Origin: Acetobacter peroxydans
Lineage (GTDB): Bacteria; Pseudomonadota; Alphaproteobacteria; Acetobacterales; Acetobacteraceae
Assembly: GCF_006539345.1 (NCBI RefSeq)
Contig: NZ_BJMV01000004.1
Coordinates: forward strand, 124,001 to 188,000
Direction: 5' to 3'
DNA: 64,000 bases
Shown here: piece by piece, positions 50,046-60,237 of the stretch
How the letters are laid out: each line of letters begins with the position of its first letter
Numbering within the stretch: position 1 is the first letter of the stretch
Notes under the pieces: generated by a model
What the model was told of the DNA's origin: nothing
Databases searched by the model: none
What the model saw: the letters and a program-made list of their open reading frames with translations, nothing else
Program-made: the position numbers and the translations under genes

Positions 50046-52277
50046 ATGACCCGCCCCGCCTCCGCCAAGAGACGTTCGCTGCAAGGAATTCTCGCGGCAG
50101 GAACACTCTGCGCCGCTGCCTTGCCCTGCGTGGCCTTCCCTGCCCACGCCGATACCCTGGGCGACACGGGGGAAGCCATCATTCACGCGGATGAGCATCC
50201 CGAAAACTGGCTGACTTACGGCCGCACCTATACCGAACAGCGCTACAGCCCGCTGGATCAGATCAACCGCGCCAATGTCGGCAACCTGAAACTGGCCTGG
50301 TATTACAATTTCGATACCAATCGCGGCCAGGAAGGCACGCCGCTGGTCGTGGACGGCATCATGTATGCCACCACCAACTGGTCCAAGATGAAGGCTCTGG
50401 ACGCAGCAACCGGCAAACTGCTGTGGGAATACGACCCGCAGGTGCCCGGCAACATCGCCGACAGGGGCTGCTGTGACACCGTGAACCGCGGTGCCGGCTA
50501 CTGGAACGGCAAGGTGTTCTTCGGCACGTTCGACGGCCGCATGATCGCTCTGGACGCCAAGACCGGCAAGAAGGTCTGGGAAGTCAACACCATCCCGCCT
50601 GAAGCCTCTCTGGGCAAGCAGCGCTCCTACACCGTTGACGGCGCCGTGCGCGTGGTCAAGGGTCTGGTGCTGATTGGTAACGGCGGCGCGGAATTCGGCG
50701 CCCGCGGCTTTGTCTCGGCTTTCGATGCCGAAACCGGCAAGCTCAAGTGGCGCTTCTACACCGTTCCCAACAACAAGAACCAGCCTGACCATGCAGTGTC
50801 CGACAAGGTGCTGATGGAAAAGGCCTACAAGACCTGGGGCCCCAACGGCGCATGGGTTCAGCAGGGCGGTGGCGGCACCGTTTGGGACTCCATCATGTAC
50901 GATCCGGTGACCGATCTGGTCTATCTGGGCGTGGGCAATGGTTCTCCCTGGAACTACAAGTACCGCTCCAGCGGCATCGGCAGCAACCTGTTCCTGGGCA
51001 GCATTGTCGCGGTGAAGCCTGAAACCGGCGAATACGTCTGGCACTTCCAGGAAACGCCGATGGATCAGTGGGACTACACCTCTGTCCAGCAGATCATGAC
51101 CATCGACATGCCCATCAACGGCGAAACCCGCCGCGTGATCGTCCATGCTCCGAAGAATGGCTTCCTGTACATCATCGACGCCAAGACGGGTGAATTCCTG
51201 GCCGGGCGCAACTACACCTACGAGAACTGGGCCAGCGGCCTCGACCCGCTGACGGGCCGTCCGATCTACCGCCCCGAGGGTCTGTGGACGCTCAACGGCA
51301 ACTTCTGGTACGGTATCCCCGGCCCGCTGGGTGCGCATAACTTCATGGCGATGGCCTACAGCCCCCGCACGCACCTGATCTACCTGCCCGCGCACCAGAT
51401 TCCGTTCGGCTACAAGAACCAGACCGGTGGCTTCAAGGCTCACCCGGATTCCTGGAACCTCGGTCTGGACATGACCAAGACCGGCCTGCCCGACAGCGCG
51501 GAAGCACGCACGGCCTACATGAAGGACCTGCACGGCGAAGTGCTGGCCTGGGATCCGGTGAAGATGCAGACCGTGTGGCAGATCGACCACAAGGGTCCGT
51601 GGAACGGCGGCGTTCTGGCCACCGGCGGCGACCTGCTCTTCCAGGGTCTGGCCAACGGCGAATTCCACGCCTACGACGCCACCAACGGTTCCGACCTGTT
51701 CAAGTTCAACGCACAAAGCGGTATCATCGCCTCGCCCATCACCTACAGCGTGAATGGCAAGCAGTACGTCGCAGTTGAAGTGGGCTGGGGTGGCATCTAC
51801 CCGATTTCCATGGGTGGCATGGGCCGCACCTCGGGCTGGACAGTCAACCACTCCTTCATGGCTGTGTTCTCGCTCGACGGTAAGGCTTCCCTGCCTGAAA
51901 TGAACAGCCTGGGCTTCCTGCCCGTGAAGCCGCCGGCCGAATACGACAGCAAGGTCGTGGACAAGGGGTACTTCCAGTACCAGACCTACTGCCAGACCTG
52001 CCATGGCGATAACGGCGAAGGCGCCGGTATGCTGCCCGATCTGCGCTGGTCCGGGTCCATCCGTCATAAGGATGGGTTCTACAATGTTGTGGGTCGCGGT
52101 GCACTGACCGCCTATGGCATGGATCGCTTCGATACCAGCATGACACCTGATGAGATTGAATCGATCCGTCAGTACCTGATCAAGCGGGCGAACGACACGT
52201 ACCAGCGCGAAGTTGACGCTCGCAAGAACGCCAGCGGAACGCCCCAAGGCCCGGCCATGGGCATTACGCCCCAATAA
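50046..52277 (+). CDS. adhA: PQQ-dependent alcohol dehydrogenase, large subunit (AdhA)
   Basis: 743-residue quinohemoprotein of the periplasmic face. Signal peptide (MTRPASAKRRSLQGIL..., cleavage after AHA, about residue 35), then the eight-bladed propeller binding PQQ, with the vicinal disulfide Cys142-Cys143 (GCCD), and a C-terminal cytochrome c domain with CQTCH at 649-653. Oxidises ethanol to acetaldehyde and passes electrons through AdhB to ubiquinone. ATG 50046 is chosen by homology, with GAGGAC upstream. adhB follows about 48 bp after the stop. A long antisense open frame covers it. Confidence 0.97.
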   Translation: MTRPASAKRRSLQGILAAGTLCAAALPCVAFPAHADTLGDTGEAIIHADEHPENWLTYGRTYTEQRYSPLDQINRANVGNLKLAWYYNFDTNRGQEGTPLVVDGIMYATTNWSKMKALDAATGKLLWEYDPQVPGNIADRGCCDTVNRGAGYWNGKVFFGTFDGRMIALDAKTGKKVWEVNTIPPEASLGKQRSYTVDGAVRVVKGLVLIGNGGAEFGARGFVSAFDAETGKLKWRFYTVPNNKNQPDHAVSDKVLMEKAYKTWGPNGAWVQQGGGGTVWDSIMYDPVTDLVYLGVGNGSPWNYKYRSSGIGSNLFLGSIVAVKPETGEYVWHFQETPMDQWDYTSVQQIMTIDMPINGETRRVIVHAPKNGFLYIIDAKTGEFLAGRNYTYENWASGLDPLTGRPIYRPEGLWTLNGNFWYGIPGPLGAHNFMAMAYSPRTHLIYLPAHQIPFGYKNQTGGFKAHPDSWNLGLDMTKTGLPDSAEARTAYMKDLHGEVLAWDPVKMQTVWQIDHKGPWNGGVLATGGDLLFQGLANGEFHAYDATNGSDLFKFNAQSGIIASPITYSVNGKQYVAVEVGWGGIYPISMGGMGRTSGWTVNHSFMAVFSLDGKASLPEMNSLGFLPVKPPAEYDSKVVDKGYFQYQTYCQTCHGDNGEGAGMLPDLRWSGSIRHKDGFYNVVGRGALTAYGMDRFDTSMTPDEIESIRQYLIKRANDTYQREVDARKNASGTPQGPAMGITPQ

Positions 52278-52325
52278 CCCGGCAGTCATGACGTCATTCG
52301 GCACACAAGCAATACAGTGGTAAAA

Positions 52326-53744
52326 ATGATGATGAACAGACTAAAAGCCGCTCTCGGAGCGGTCACTGTCGGGCTTCTGGCAGGCACGTCCCTGGCTCAT
52401 GCTCAGGATGCGGATGCGGATCTGATCAAGCAGGGTGAATATGTCGCCCGTCTTGGCGACTGCGTGGCCTGCCACACGGCCCTGAACGGTCAGAAGTTTG
52501 CAGGCGGGCTGTCGATCAAGACGCCCGTCGGCACGATCTACTCGACCAACATCACCCCCGATCCCACCTACGGGATCGGCACCTATACGCTTCAGGAATT
52601 CGATGAAGCGGTGCGTCATGGCATACGCAAGGATGGCAGCACGCTGTATCCGGCCATGCCGTACCCCGCCTTCTCGCGCATGACGCCGGAAGACATCAAA
52701 GCCCTGTACGCGTATTTCATGCACGGTGTGGAACCGGTCGCGCAGAAGAACCAGGCTGAGGACATCACCTGGCCGCTGTCCATGCGCTGGCCGCTGAGCA
52801 TCTGGCGCACCATGTTCGCTCCGGCGCCCAAGGCCTTTACCCCGGCCCCCGGCACGGATCCGGAAATCGCCCGTGGCGAATATCTGGTAACGGGTGCAGG
52901 CCATTGCGGTGCGTGCCATACGCCGCGCGGCTTTGCCATGCAGGAAAAAGCGTTTGACGCCGCAGGCGGCCCGGACTTCCTCGGTGGCGGTGGTGTCATC
53001 GACAACTGGATCGCTCCCAGCCTGCGTAACGACCCCGTGGTGGGCCTCGGCCGCTGGTCGGAAGATGATCTGTATCAGTTCCTAAAGTCCGGCCGTACGG
53101 ATCATTCCGCCGTGTTCGGTGGCATGGCCGACGTGGTGAGCTGGAGCACCCAGTACTTCACGGATGCCGATCTGCACGCCATGGCCAAATACCTGAAGTC
53201 CCTGCCGCCGGTACCCCCGGCACGTGGCGACTACACGTATGACGCCTCCACCGCTCAGGCGCTGGATTCCGGCAGCGTGACCGACAACGCTGGCGCCAAG
53301 ATCTATCTGGAACAGTGCTCGGCCTGTCACCGTAACGATGGTGGTGGTGTCGCCCGCATGTTCCCGCCGCTGGCTGGCAACTCCGTTGTTGTAACCGACA
53401 ACCCGACATCGGTTGCGCATATCGTGGTGGCTGGTGGCGTGCTGCCGCCCACCAACTGGGCGCCTTCGGCTGTGGCCATGCCGGGTTACAAGACCATCCT
53501 CTCCGATCAGCAGATCGCAGATGTGGTCAACTTCATCCGCTCCGCCTGGGGCAACAAGGCTCCTGCCAACGTGACGGCGGCCGACATCCAGCACCTGCGG
53601 ATGGACAACGCGCCGATCCCGACCGAAGGCTGGGCCAACGCCACGGCGGCTACGGCAACCTGGGGCCTGTTCATGCCGCAGCCTTATGGCGCAGGCTGGA
53701 CCTTTGCTCCGCAGACCCACGCGGGTGTGGACGCGGCCCAGTAA
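52326..53744 (+). CDS. adhB: Alcohol dehydrogenase cytochrome c subunit (AdhB)
   Basis: About 472 residues, signal peptide cleaved after SLAHA, three c-type heme sites: CVACH (about 46), CGACH (194) and CSACH (331). Membrane-associated triheme cytochrome that reduces ubiquinone for AdhA. Three consecutive ATG codons (52326, 52329, 52332) precede NRLKAAL and the exact start is undetermined; the ribosome site is weak. A strong terminator ends the adhAB operon. The third subunit (AdhS) is not here, as is usual in Acetobacter-type genomes. Confidence 0.97.
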   Translation: MMMNRLKAALGAVTVGLLAGTSLAHAQDADADLIKQGEYVARLGDCVACHTALNGQKFAGGLSIKTPVGTIYSTNITPDPTYGIGTYTLQEFDEAVRHGIRKDGSTLYPAMPYPAFSRMTPEDIKALYAYFMHGVEPVAQKNQAEDITWPLSMRWPLSIWRTMFAPAPKAFTPAPGTDPEIARGEYLVTGAGHCGACHTPRGFAMQEKAFDAAGGPDFLGGGGVIDNWIAPSLRNDPVVGLGRWSEDDLYQFLKSGRTDHSAVFGGMADVVSWSTQYFTDADLHAMAKYLKSLPPVPPARGDYTYDASTAQALDSGSVTDNAGAKIYLEQCSACHRNDGGGVARMFPPLAGNSVVVTDNPTSVAHIVVAGGVLPPTNWAPSAVAMPGYKTILSDQQIADVVNFIRSAWGNKAPANVTAADIQHLRMDNAPIPTEGWANATAATATWGLFMPQPYGAGWTFAPQTHAGVDAAQ

Positions 53745-53800
53745 GGCACGTTCTCTCCCCGCTCCCGGCCATGGGGTTTCCCATGACCGGGCCGGTTCTG

Positions 53801-53836
53801 AAAAACACCGCAGCGGCAACGTTGCGGTGTTTTTTT
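53801..53836 (+). terminator. Terminator of the adhAB operon
   Basis: ACACCGCA (53805-53812) pairs with TGCGGTGT (53823-53830), followed by T7; the 5' side is A-rich. Confidence 0.92.
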
Positions 53837-53899
53837 ATGCCCGGTTTCCAAGACTCACCCATTGCATGGGCCGGGTAGCCCGCACATATCCACCCCATC

Positions 53900-54559
53900 A
53901 TGAGAGTTCAGCCTGAAACCGGCCAGCAGACAGCGACAGAAGCGAACACCGAAGCAGAGACGAAAACGGGTATTGGAACGAAGCCTGACCAACTGGCCGG
54001 GCTTCTGACATCCATCCGCGCCTGCTCGGCCTGTGCGGACATCCTGCCTTTTGTGCCTCGGCCCGTCGTCCATGCAGACACACGCGCCCGGCTGCTGATC
54101 GCCAGTCAGGCACCGGGTACGCGGGTGCATGAAACCGGCATTTCCTTCAACGATGCCTCGGGAGATCGCCTGCGTGAATGGCTGGGGATGGAGCGGGACG
54201 TTTTTTACGACCCAAGCCGCGTCGCGCTCGTGCCCATGGCCTTCTGCTATCCCGGCGTGCAACCAAAGGGCGGCGACAAACCACCGCCAGCCGCCTGCGC
54301 CGCCCTATGGCGCGCACGCCTGCTGGCGCTTCTGCCCAACATCCGCCTGACATTACTTGTCGGTAGTTTTGCCCAGAACCATGTACTAGGCAAAGGCAGC
54401 GTTTTTGAACGCACGCTGGATTTCGAACGCTTTCTGCCCCGTTTCTTTCCCCTGCCGCATCCGTCATGGCGGACGGGTCAATGGGAACGGCACACCCCGG
54501 CTTTTCGCGCGCAGGTTATTCCGGCCTTGCGGCAGGCGGTACGGACAGCACTGGAGTAA
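53900..54559 (+). CDS. Uracil-DNA glycosylase superfamily protein
   Basis: 219 residues. Conserved blocks of the UDG fold: LLIASQAPGTRVHETGISFNDASGDRLREWLG (GEAPG-like motif I region) and LPHPSWRTGQW (HPS motif). N-terminal CSACADILPFVPRP carries two Cys only, so the four-Cys Fe-S cluster of family 4 is not evident. Annotated in relatives simply as uracil-DNA glycosylase family; actual base-excision activity is uncertain. A Thr/Glu-rich N-terminus precedes the domain. Confidence 0.82.
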   Translation: MRVQPETGQQTATEANTEAETKTGIGTKPDQLAGLLTSIRACSACADILPFVPRPVVHADTRARLLIASQAPGTRVHETGISFNDASGDRLREWLGMERDVFYDPSRVALVPMAFCYPGVQPKGGDKPPPAACAALWRARLLALLPNIRLTLLVGSFAQNHVLGKGSVFERTLDFERFLPRFFPLPHPSWRTGQWERHTPAFRAQVIPALRQAVRTALE

Positions 54560-54667
54560 CGCTGCCACCAGATGCCCGAGCCCGGCAGCAACCCGGTGGG
54601 CGTAACACTTCGGGCCGCCACGCAGGCAAACCATTCAGCCGCCCCGTAGAGAAACACCCCCGTGTGT

Positions 54668-56935
54668 TCAGGAAAAAGCGCCATCCAGATACGGGTTGGA
54701 GGCGTCGAAGAAAGCTTCGTTCTCACGTAGCTCGGCCTCAATCACCCGCAGGCTGGCCAATGCGCTGAGCATTTCAACCCGCACCGACAGATTGGCTTCC
54801 GCACGTTCCAGCATAACCAGATGAGTCACTGCCTCGCCAGCGGCTCTGGCCGTTCGGCCATACTGCCCCCCATAACGACCAGAAAAACGGTGCATCCGCG
54901 CCATCATCAACCGGATCGGACGGTTGGCGTCGTCAGGCAACGCGCCTCGTTCCAGAATATTCCGCAGGCGGAGCAGGTTGAGTTCGATGGTCATGCTAGA
55001 CAGCACCCCGCCCAGATAGCGCTCCAGCACAAAGGTGTTCTCCGCCCCCATACTGGACAACCGGACAAAGCCTTCGACATTGCGCCCGATCACCTCGGGC
55101 GGAGACATCGGACGACTGGAACCGGCCTGCCTGCGCAGGCGGCGTAGAATATCCACGCGCATATCCCATCGCAGACCGTTGGGACTAACCGGCAGGAAAA
55201 TCCGGTACATCCACATACAAAACACCATGGACAGCAACAGGGGCAAAGCCGTGTTGAAATACATGATTTCATCCAGCCGCCCGTCGTTCATCGGGCTGAT
55301 CAGAATGGGCAGGAACAGATTATACGCCACGGCGGCAAGAGCCAGCGGCGCCCACGCAAACGCCAAGCCCCCCACCAGCATCGGCACAGCCAGCACCACC
55401 ACCAGTGCTTCATACACCGTGGGCCGCGCCATCACCCACAGGTCCAGAATACAGCACATTCCCATCACGCAGATCGTGCCATGCAGAAAAGACTGCGTGA
55501 CCAGAGCCGGTTTCTCCAGGGTTGAGAACAACGCACAGACAATGGCCACAAACATCACGAAAAGCAGGCCATCGGGCCAGCCCGAGGCAATCCAGAGCAC
55601 GCCTGAGCAGAAAATCGTCACGCTGGCACGCAGGCTATTGTAAAATGCCATGCGCCAGTCACGATAGGATCGCATGGGGTAATGGAACTGGTCATGCGGC
55701 TGGGGGCTGCGGCTCATTTCGAACTGTTCAATAGCAAGCGACAGTTCATCCAGCAGGGCCGCCAGCTTATGCAGCACCTGTCCCTGCCGTGACTGCTCGA
55801 TCTCCAGATCAAGATCGACAGGCGGGTGCGTTGCGGCCACCATTTCACGCTCAAGACAGGCGGTGGCCAGTTGCCGGCTATCCGCGCGCAGATGCGCCAG
55901 ATCGGCCAGAACCGGGCTGATCGGCTGTTCCCCTTCCAGCCGTGCGGGCAGGTCGTTGAGAAAGCTGGCCGTGCGGGCGGCGAGTTGCTGGTAGTCCGGC
56001 CCATCGCTATGCGGCACGTTGATAAGCGTGCCAAGCTCCAGCCCGCGTGACATCAGCACCGTAATGGCCGCCAGCGCCGCGCGCGCGTGGTCGCCCTCAT
56101 GCTGGCGGGCGCCCATTTCGATTTCCGCGAATTCCACCTGATCGCTCATGGTGGCGATGGTGGAAAACACCCCCGGCGAGGACAGCACCGCCCGACGATC
56201 CCCCGCGAGCAGGCTGCGCAGGGTCGGCACTGCCCCCCGGAGCGCCTGCACAAAATTCATGGCCAGCCGGTTTTTGGCACGGGCACCAAGCTGATACTGG
56301 AACAGCGAGGAAATGGTGGTCTCCACCACAATACCCAGAGTGATATACGTCGCGCGCGCCATGGCAATCTGGAAGATCTGGTCCGGGGCGGCCGCGCCAT
56401 CCAGCGCGATAATGGCATAGGTAAAACCCGAGGCCCGCATACCATGAATGCGATAATTGGTCATGGTGGGCGGGCCGGGCAGCAGGGTACCGACAAAACA
56501 GAAGACCCCGATCCCCACCGCCACCCAAAAGATGTAGAGCAGCGGCGACTGCGGCATACTGCCCACCAGCACGAAGGCGCAGAGAATCCCCACCACCATG
56601 CCGAACATATGCCAGCGCGCCTTGGCAATGGATTTGCCGCGCGTCCCCTGTGCGACCATCCATACCGTAAGCGCCGCCCATTGCGGGCTGCCCAGTTCCC
56701 ACCATAAGGCAATGGCAAGGGCGATCAGCGAGGAAATGGTGGTGCGGAGCGCATACCCGAAGGCTAACGCATCAGGGGCGTACAGCCAGCGCAGGCCATC
56801 GAGTCTGCGTGGCGCGCCGCCACCTGTCAGGGCCTGACGCACAATCAGCGCAACCGCCTGAAAGAACCCGCCTACTGAGCGAGGAAACCCGGTTCCCTGG
56901 GGGCCCGCCGGACCGGTCGGGGTGGAAGATGCCAT
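54668..56935 (-). CDS. FUSC-family membrane transporter (AaeB-like)
   Basis: 755 residues. Two blocks of transmembrane helices (about 50-200 and 415-570), each followed by a cytoplasmic helical region: the two-half FUSC architecture. Contains ALRTTISSLIALAIALWWELGSPQWAALTVW near the first block. AaeB exports aromatic acids with AaeA; no membrane-fusion partner is adjacent, so the substrate and whether it works alone are unknown. It may give tolerance to hydroxycinnamates or fusaric acid, by family only. Confidence 0.88.
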   Translation of the reverse strand: MASSTPTGPAGPQGTGFPRSVGGFFQAVALIVRQALTGGGAPRRLDGLRWLYAPDALAFGYALRTTISSLIALAIALWWELGSPQWAALTVWMVAQGTRGKSIAKARWHMFGMVVGILCAFVLVGSMPQSPLLYIFWVAVGIGVFCFVGTLLPGPPTMTNYRIHGMRASGFTYAIIALDGAAAPDQIFQIAMARATYITLGIVVETTISSLFQYQLGARAKNRLAMNFVQALRGAVPTLRSLLAGDRRAVLSSPGVFSTIATMSDQVEFAEIEMGARQHEGDHARAALAAITVLMSRGLELGTLINVPHSDGPDYQQLAARTASFLNDLPARLEGEQPISPVLADLAHLRADSRQLATACLEREMVAATHPPVDLDLEIEQSRQGQVLHKLAALLDELSLAIEQFEMSRSPQPHDQFHYPMRSYRDWRMAFYNSLRASVTIFCSGVLWIASGWPDGLLFVMFVAIVCALFSTLEKPALVTQSFLHGTICVMGMCCILDLWVMARPTVYEALVVVLAVPMLVGGLAFAWAPLALAAVAYNLFLPILISPMNDGRLDEIMYFNTALPLLLSMVFCMWMYRIFLPVSPNGLRWDMRVDILRRLRRQAGSSRPMSPPEVIGRNVEGFVRLSSMGAENTFVLERYLGGVLSSMTIELNLLRLRNILERGALPDDANRPIRLMMARMHRFSGRYGGQYGRTARAAGEAVTHLVMLERAEANLSVRVEMLSALASLRVIEAELRENEAFFDASNPYLDGAFS

Positions 56936-57066
56936 GCTGGTCTTTTACCTCAGAGCGGGGCAAAAGCGTATGCACGGCAGGTATGCTCCGCAAGGAGCAT
57001 TTCTGAACCGTTCTGAATAAACCCTTCGGGCAGACCGGCACCCCAACCTGCCTGCCCCTGTCTGGA

Positions 57067-57603
57067 TCAGTCCTCGTAAGACATCAGGGTTGTGACCGGC
57101 ACACCGTCCATGCGGGCACGGCCGCCAAGGCCGGTCAGTTCCATCAGAACCGATGCACCCACCACATTGGCCCCTGCCTTGCGCAGCAGCGTGGCTGACG
57201 CCGCAAGCGTGCCACCGGTTGCCAGCAGGTCATCCATGATGACCACGCGCTGGCCGGGCAGCACCGCGTCTTCCTGAATTTCCAGCGTGTCGGAACCGTA
57301 TTCCAGGTCATAGGTATGGGAGACCGTTCTGCCGGGCAGCTTGCCGCGCTTGCGCAGCATCAACATGCCACAGCCCAGCCGGTCGGCCAGAGGAGCCGCC
57401 GTCAGGAACCCGCGCGATTCAACCGCCGCCAGCACGTCGGGGCGCAGGGGGGCGATCTGCCGGGCCAGACGGCCCATGGCCATCTGCCAGGCATCGGGGT
57501 TACGCATAAGGGTCGAAATATCGTAAAAGAGAATACCCGGCTTCGGAAAATCCGGAATATGCCGGATAAAACTCTTGAGATCGATCTCTTCGCGTACCGT
57601 CAT
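57067..57603 (-). CDS. apt: Adenine phosphoribosyltransferase
   Basis: 178 residues. PRPP-binding motif [17 protein letters not shown] (about 123-139), the N-terminal [21 protein letters not shown] segment and VESRGF typical of Apt. Converts adenine plus PRPP to AMP in the cytoplasm. ATG (complement 57601-57603) is chosen over an upstream GTG. Ends about 130 bp downstream of FUSC's start. Followed upstream by a hybrid kinase on the same strand. Confidence 0.95.
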   Translation of the reverse strand: MTVREEIDLKSFIRHIPDFPKPGILFYDISTLMRNPDAWQMAMGRLARQIAPLRPDVLAAVESRGFLTAAPLADRLGCGMLMLRKRGKLPGRTVSHTYDLEYGSDTLEIQEDAVLPGQRVVIMDDLLATGGTLAASATLLRKAGANVVGASVLMELTGLGGRARMDGVPVTTLMSYED

Positions 57604-57728
57604 GGTCTCTCGCAACCCTTCATCCCTGCGGCCCACAAGAGGGCATCATGTTCATTCCTGCCCGCCACCGGCAGGGCCGCAACGCTGTATCCCGCACGGG
57701 GGTATTTCGCAAGGGTGCTACGCGGCGC

Positions 57729-60119
57729 TCAGCACCGCGCACGCGCTTCCAGCGCGATGTTGACAGCTTCCATCAGCCCATCACGCCGGAAAGGCTTAGC
57801 CAGCAGGCAGGCATTTTCAACCCCTCCGCGTGGCGGGGGAGAATCTGCCGTAAGCTCGCCGGACATATAGACAACCGCCAGCCCGGCGTAACGCTCGACC
57901 AGCACGCGCGAGAGCGTCACGCCATCCAGCGGGCCGGGCAACTGGATATCCGTCACCAGCAGATCCAGTCCTCCTTCAACACTGGCGGCCACATCAAAAG
58001 CCTGCTCACCATCGCCGGCCTCAAACACGCGGTGCCCGGCCATGCCAAGAATTGTCACCACAATGTCGCGGATAACGGCATCGTCCTCCACCACCAGCAC
58101 CTGAAGACTGCGGGCAGGTTCAGGGCGCGGAGCGGCCTGCACGACGCTGCGGCTTTCGGGCAGAACGGACTCAGCCTGCGGCGGCAGCGCCAGCACGCCG
58201 TCTCCCGCGCGGGAAGCTTCCTCCTGCGCGGCGCGAGCCAGTTTGGCCCGAGCCTGCACCCCACGCGTTTCCCCCGAGGGAACCACCACCTCAGTCCGCG
58301 CTGTCTCCGCAGCGCCGGGCTGGCCGCGCGGCAGCCAGAGCGAAACTTCCGTGCCGATACCCCGCCCCGTAGCCACCATGACACGGCCCCGCGCCTGCTG
58401 CGAAAACGCCAGCACCATGGCCAGCCCAAGCCCGGTTCCCGCACCCTCGCGCTTGGTGGTGAAGAAGGGCTCGAACAGACGGTCCATGACATCGCGCGTC
58501 ATGCCCGAACCGCTATCAATCACATCCAGCCGCACCCAGTCGCCCGCAGGCAGGGGGGTGGGCTCCGATACGACCCGCATGGCCCGGCCTTCCTCAACCG
58601 GCAGGCTCATCAGGTCCGCATTGACCGAAAACGTAACATTGCGCGCAATAATCCGCAGGCTACCGCCCGAGGGCATGGCGTCACGTGCATTGATGGCCAG
58701 ATTGAGAATGGCGCTTTCAAGCTGCGCCGCATCCACACAGACCGGCCAGACATCCATCACATGGTCGCATTCGACTACAATACGCGGCCCAATGACACGC
58801 CCCAGCAGCCCCCCCAGAACCGCGAACAGGCTGCCCAGATGCAGGCAGCCCGGCGAACCGGACTGCCGACGCATGAACGACAGAAGCTGGCCCGTCAGGG
58901 CTTCCGAGCGATGCCCCGCATGAGTTGCCGCGGACAGGTACTCCTGCCGCTGCTCCGCCTGATCGGGCTGATCGTATTCGGCGGCCAGTTCCAGATTACC
59001 CAGAATAACGGTCAGCAGGTTCTTGAAGTCGTGCGCGATCCCCGCCGTAAGCTGCCCCAGCGCACGCAGTTTCTGTGCCTCTCCTAAAGCGCGCTCGCTA
59101 CGCAGGCGCATGGTGATATCAGCCGCCGTGAGCACAAAGCCACGCTGCTCCACTGCGTTGTCGGGTGCGAAAAACACAGTCCGGCAGAGTTCCAGATCTG
59201 CGCCGTTCGTGCCCTGACACTCCACCACCACCGGCGGATCTGGCTCAGAACGGCCCAGACTGGCCTCAATGTGCTCGATAGGTTCGAGCAGAGGCACACC
59301 ATCCACCACCAGCACGGCACTGAGCGTATTATAAGGCAGGCCGGTGCGCAGGAAATCCTTTTCCAGCCCGAGCACCACCGCAAGCTGCTCGTTCCAGTGC
59401 CACAGGCGACCATCCGCCCCGAACACCGCAACGCCAATGCTTAGACTGTCCAGTGTAGCGCGCAACCGAAGAGCGAGATCGCGCGAGGAGGCTTCAGCCC
59501 GTGCCGCAGCAAGGGATGAACGGTCCAGCACCCAGCCTGCCGAAATCAGGCTGAAAACACCCGTCAGGATACCCAGCAGCGCCAGCCTGCGCTGCCAGCT
59601 TGTGTTGCGGAGCATGTCGGCCACGCGATCCGCCTGATCAAGCGTGCTCGCGCGGCTCAGCACCGCCAGATTCTGATCCAGATCAGCCAGCGCCTGCTCG
59701 CCCCCGACAGGCATACGCTCGGCGGCGCGCGCCCATGTGGCGATATCCGAAAGCCGGGTCTGCACGGCATCAAGTGGCTCGTTACGTCCGGCCTGCTCGC
59801 GCTGCTGCACGGCGCGAAATGCGGCGAACCCGCTCAGGCTGTCCGTCAGTTGCCCGATAGCCTGCGCATAACAGGCGGCGTCCTCAGGCCGATGGCGTGC
59901 TTCCCACGCGTAATGACAGATCCGCGCATCGCTCGTGGCGTGGTGCAAGCCGCGCAGGTAGCTACCCGCCGCCGTGCTTTCACGATCCAGCGCGCCATGC
60001 CGGGCCATTTCATTACCGAGCTCAATGCCCATCGCGCCAAAGGTCACGATCAGCAATCCGGCACCAATCAGCGCCAGCGCGTGAGCCCGTCTTGCTGGAT
60101 GCCTTGGCATGTCAGACAT
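57729..60119 (-). CDS. Hybrid sensor histidine kinase/response regulator
   Basis: About 796 residues (start at 60119 or 60110; AGGGAG fits the latter). Two N-terminal transmembrane segments (about 12-32 and 175-195) flank a roughly 140-residue periplasmic domain, followed by a PAS-like region, HisKA with His in GQLTAGIAHDFKNLLTVI, an ATPase domain (LNLAINARDAM, DSGSGM, GTGLGLAMV), a low-complexity linker, and a C-terminal receiver (VVEDDAVIRD with Asp in LLVTDIQLPG, Ser in YMSGE, Lys in LAKPF). No HPt or output gene is nearby, so targets are unknown. Confidence 0.9.
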   Translation of the reverse strand: MSDMPRHPARRAHALALIGAGLLIVTFGAMGIELGNEMARHGALDRESTAAGSYLRGLHHATSDARICHYAWEARHRPEDAACYAQAIGQLTDSLSGFAAFRAVQQREQAGRNEPLDAVQTRLSDIATWARAAERMPVGGEQALADLDQNLAVLSRASTLDQADRVADMLRNTSWQRRLALLGILTGVFSLISAGWVLDRSSLAAARAEASSRDLALRLRATLDSLSIGVAVFGADGRLWHWNEQLAVVLGLEKDFLRTGLPYNTLSAVLVVDGVPLLEPIEHIEASLGRSEPDPPVVVECQGTNGADLELCRTVFFAPDNAVEQRGFVLTAADITMRLRSERALGEAQKLRALGQLTAGIAHDFKNLLTVILGNLELAAEYDQPDQAEQRQEYLSAATHAGHRSEALTGQLLSFMRRQSGSPGCLHLGSLFAVLGGLLGRVIGPRIVVECDHVMDVWPVCVDAAQLESAILNLAINARDAMPSGGSLRIIARNVTFSVNADLMSLPVEEGRAMRVVSEPTPLPAGDWVRLDVIDSGSGMTRDVMDRLFEPFFTTKREGAGTGLGLAMVLAFSQQARGRVMVATGRGIGTEVSLWLPRGQPGAAETARTEVVVPSGETRGVQARAKLARAAQEEASRAGDGVLALPPQAESVLPESRSVVQAAPRPEPARSLQVLVVEDDAVIRDIVVTILGMAGHRVFEAGDGEQAFDVAASVEGGLDLLVTDIQLPGPLDGVTLSRVLVERYAGLAVVYMSGELTADSPPPRGGVENACLLAKPFRRDGLMEAVNIALEARARC

Positions 60120-60237
60120 GCTCCCTATTATCCTTAATACCGACTTCGCGCCGGTGCGTCGTTCCGTCAAGCCCCGCAAACGCATAGGCGTCTTTCCCCC
60201 AGCCCGGAGCAGCGTGGCGGATCAGGTCAAACCGCGT

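Noticed and set aside
50004..52304. Minus-strand open frame of 766 codons opposite adhA.
   Set aside because: Strongly biased codons in a highly expressed gene keep the complementary frame open. No family, start site or neighbour supports it.
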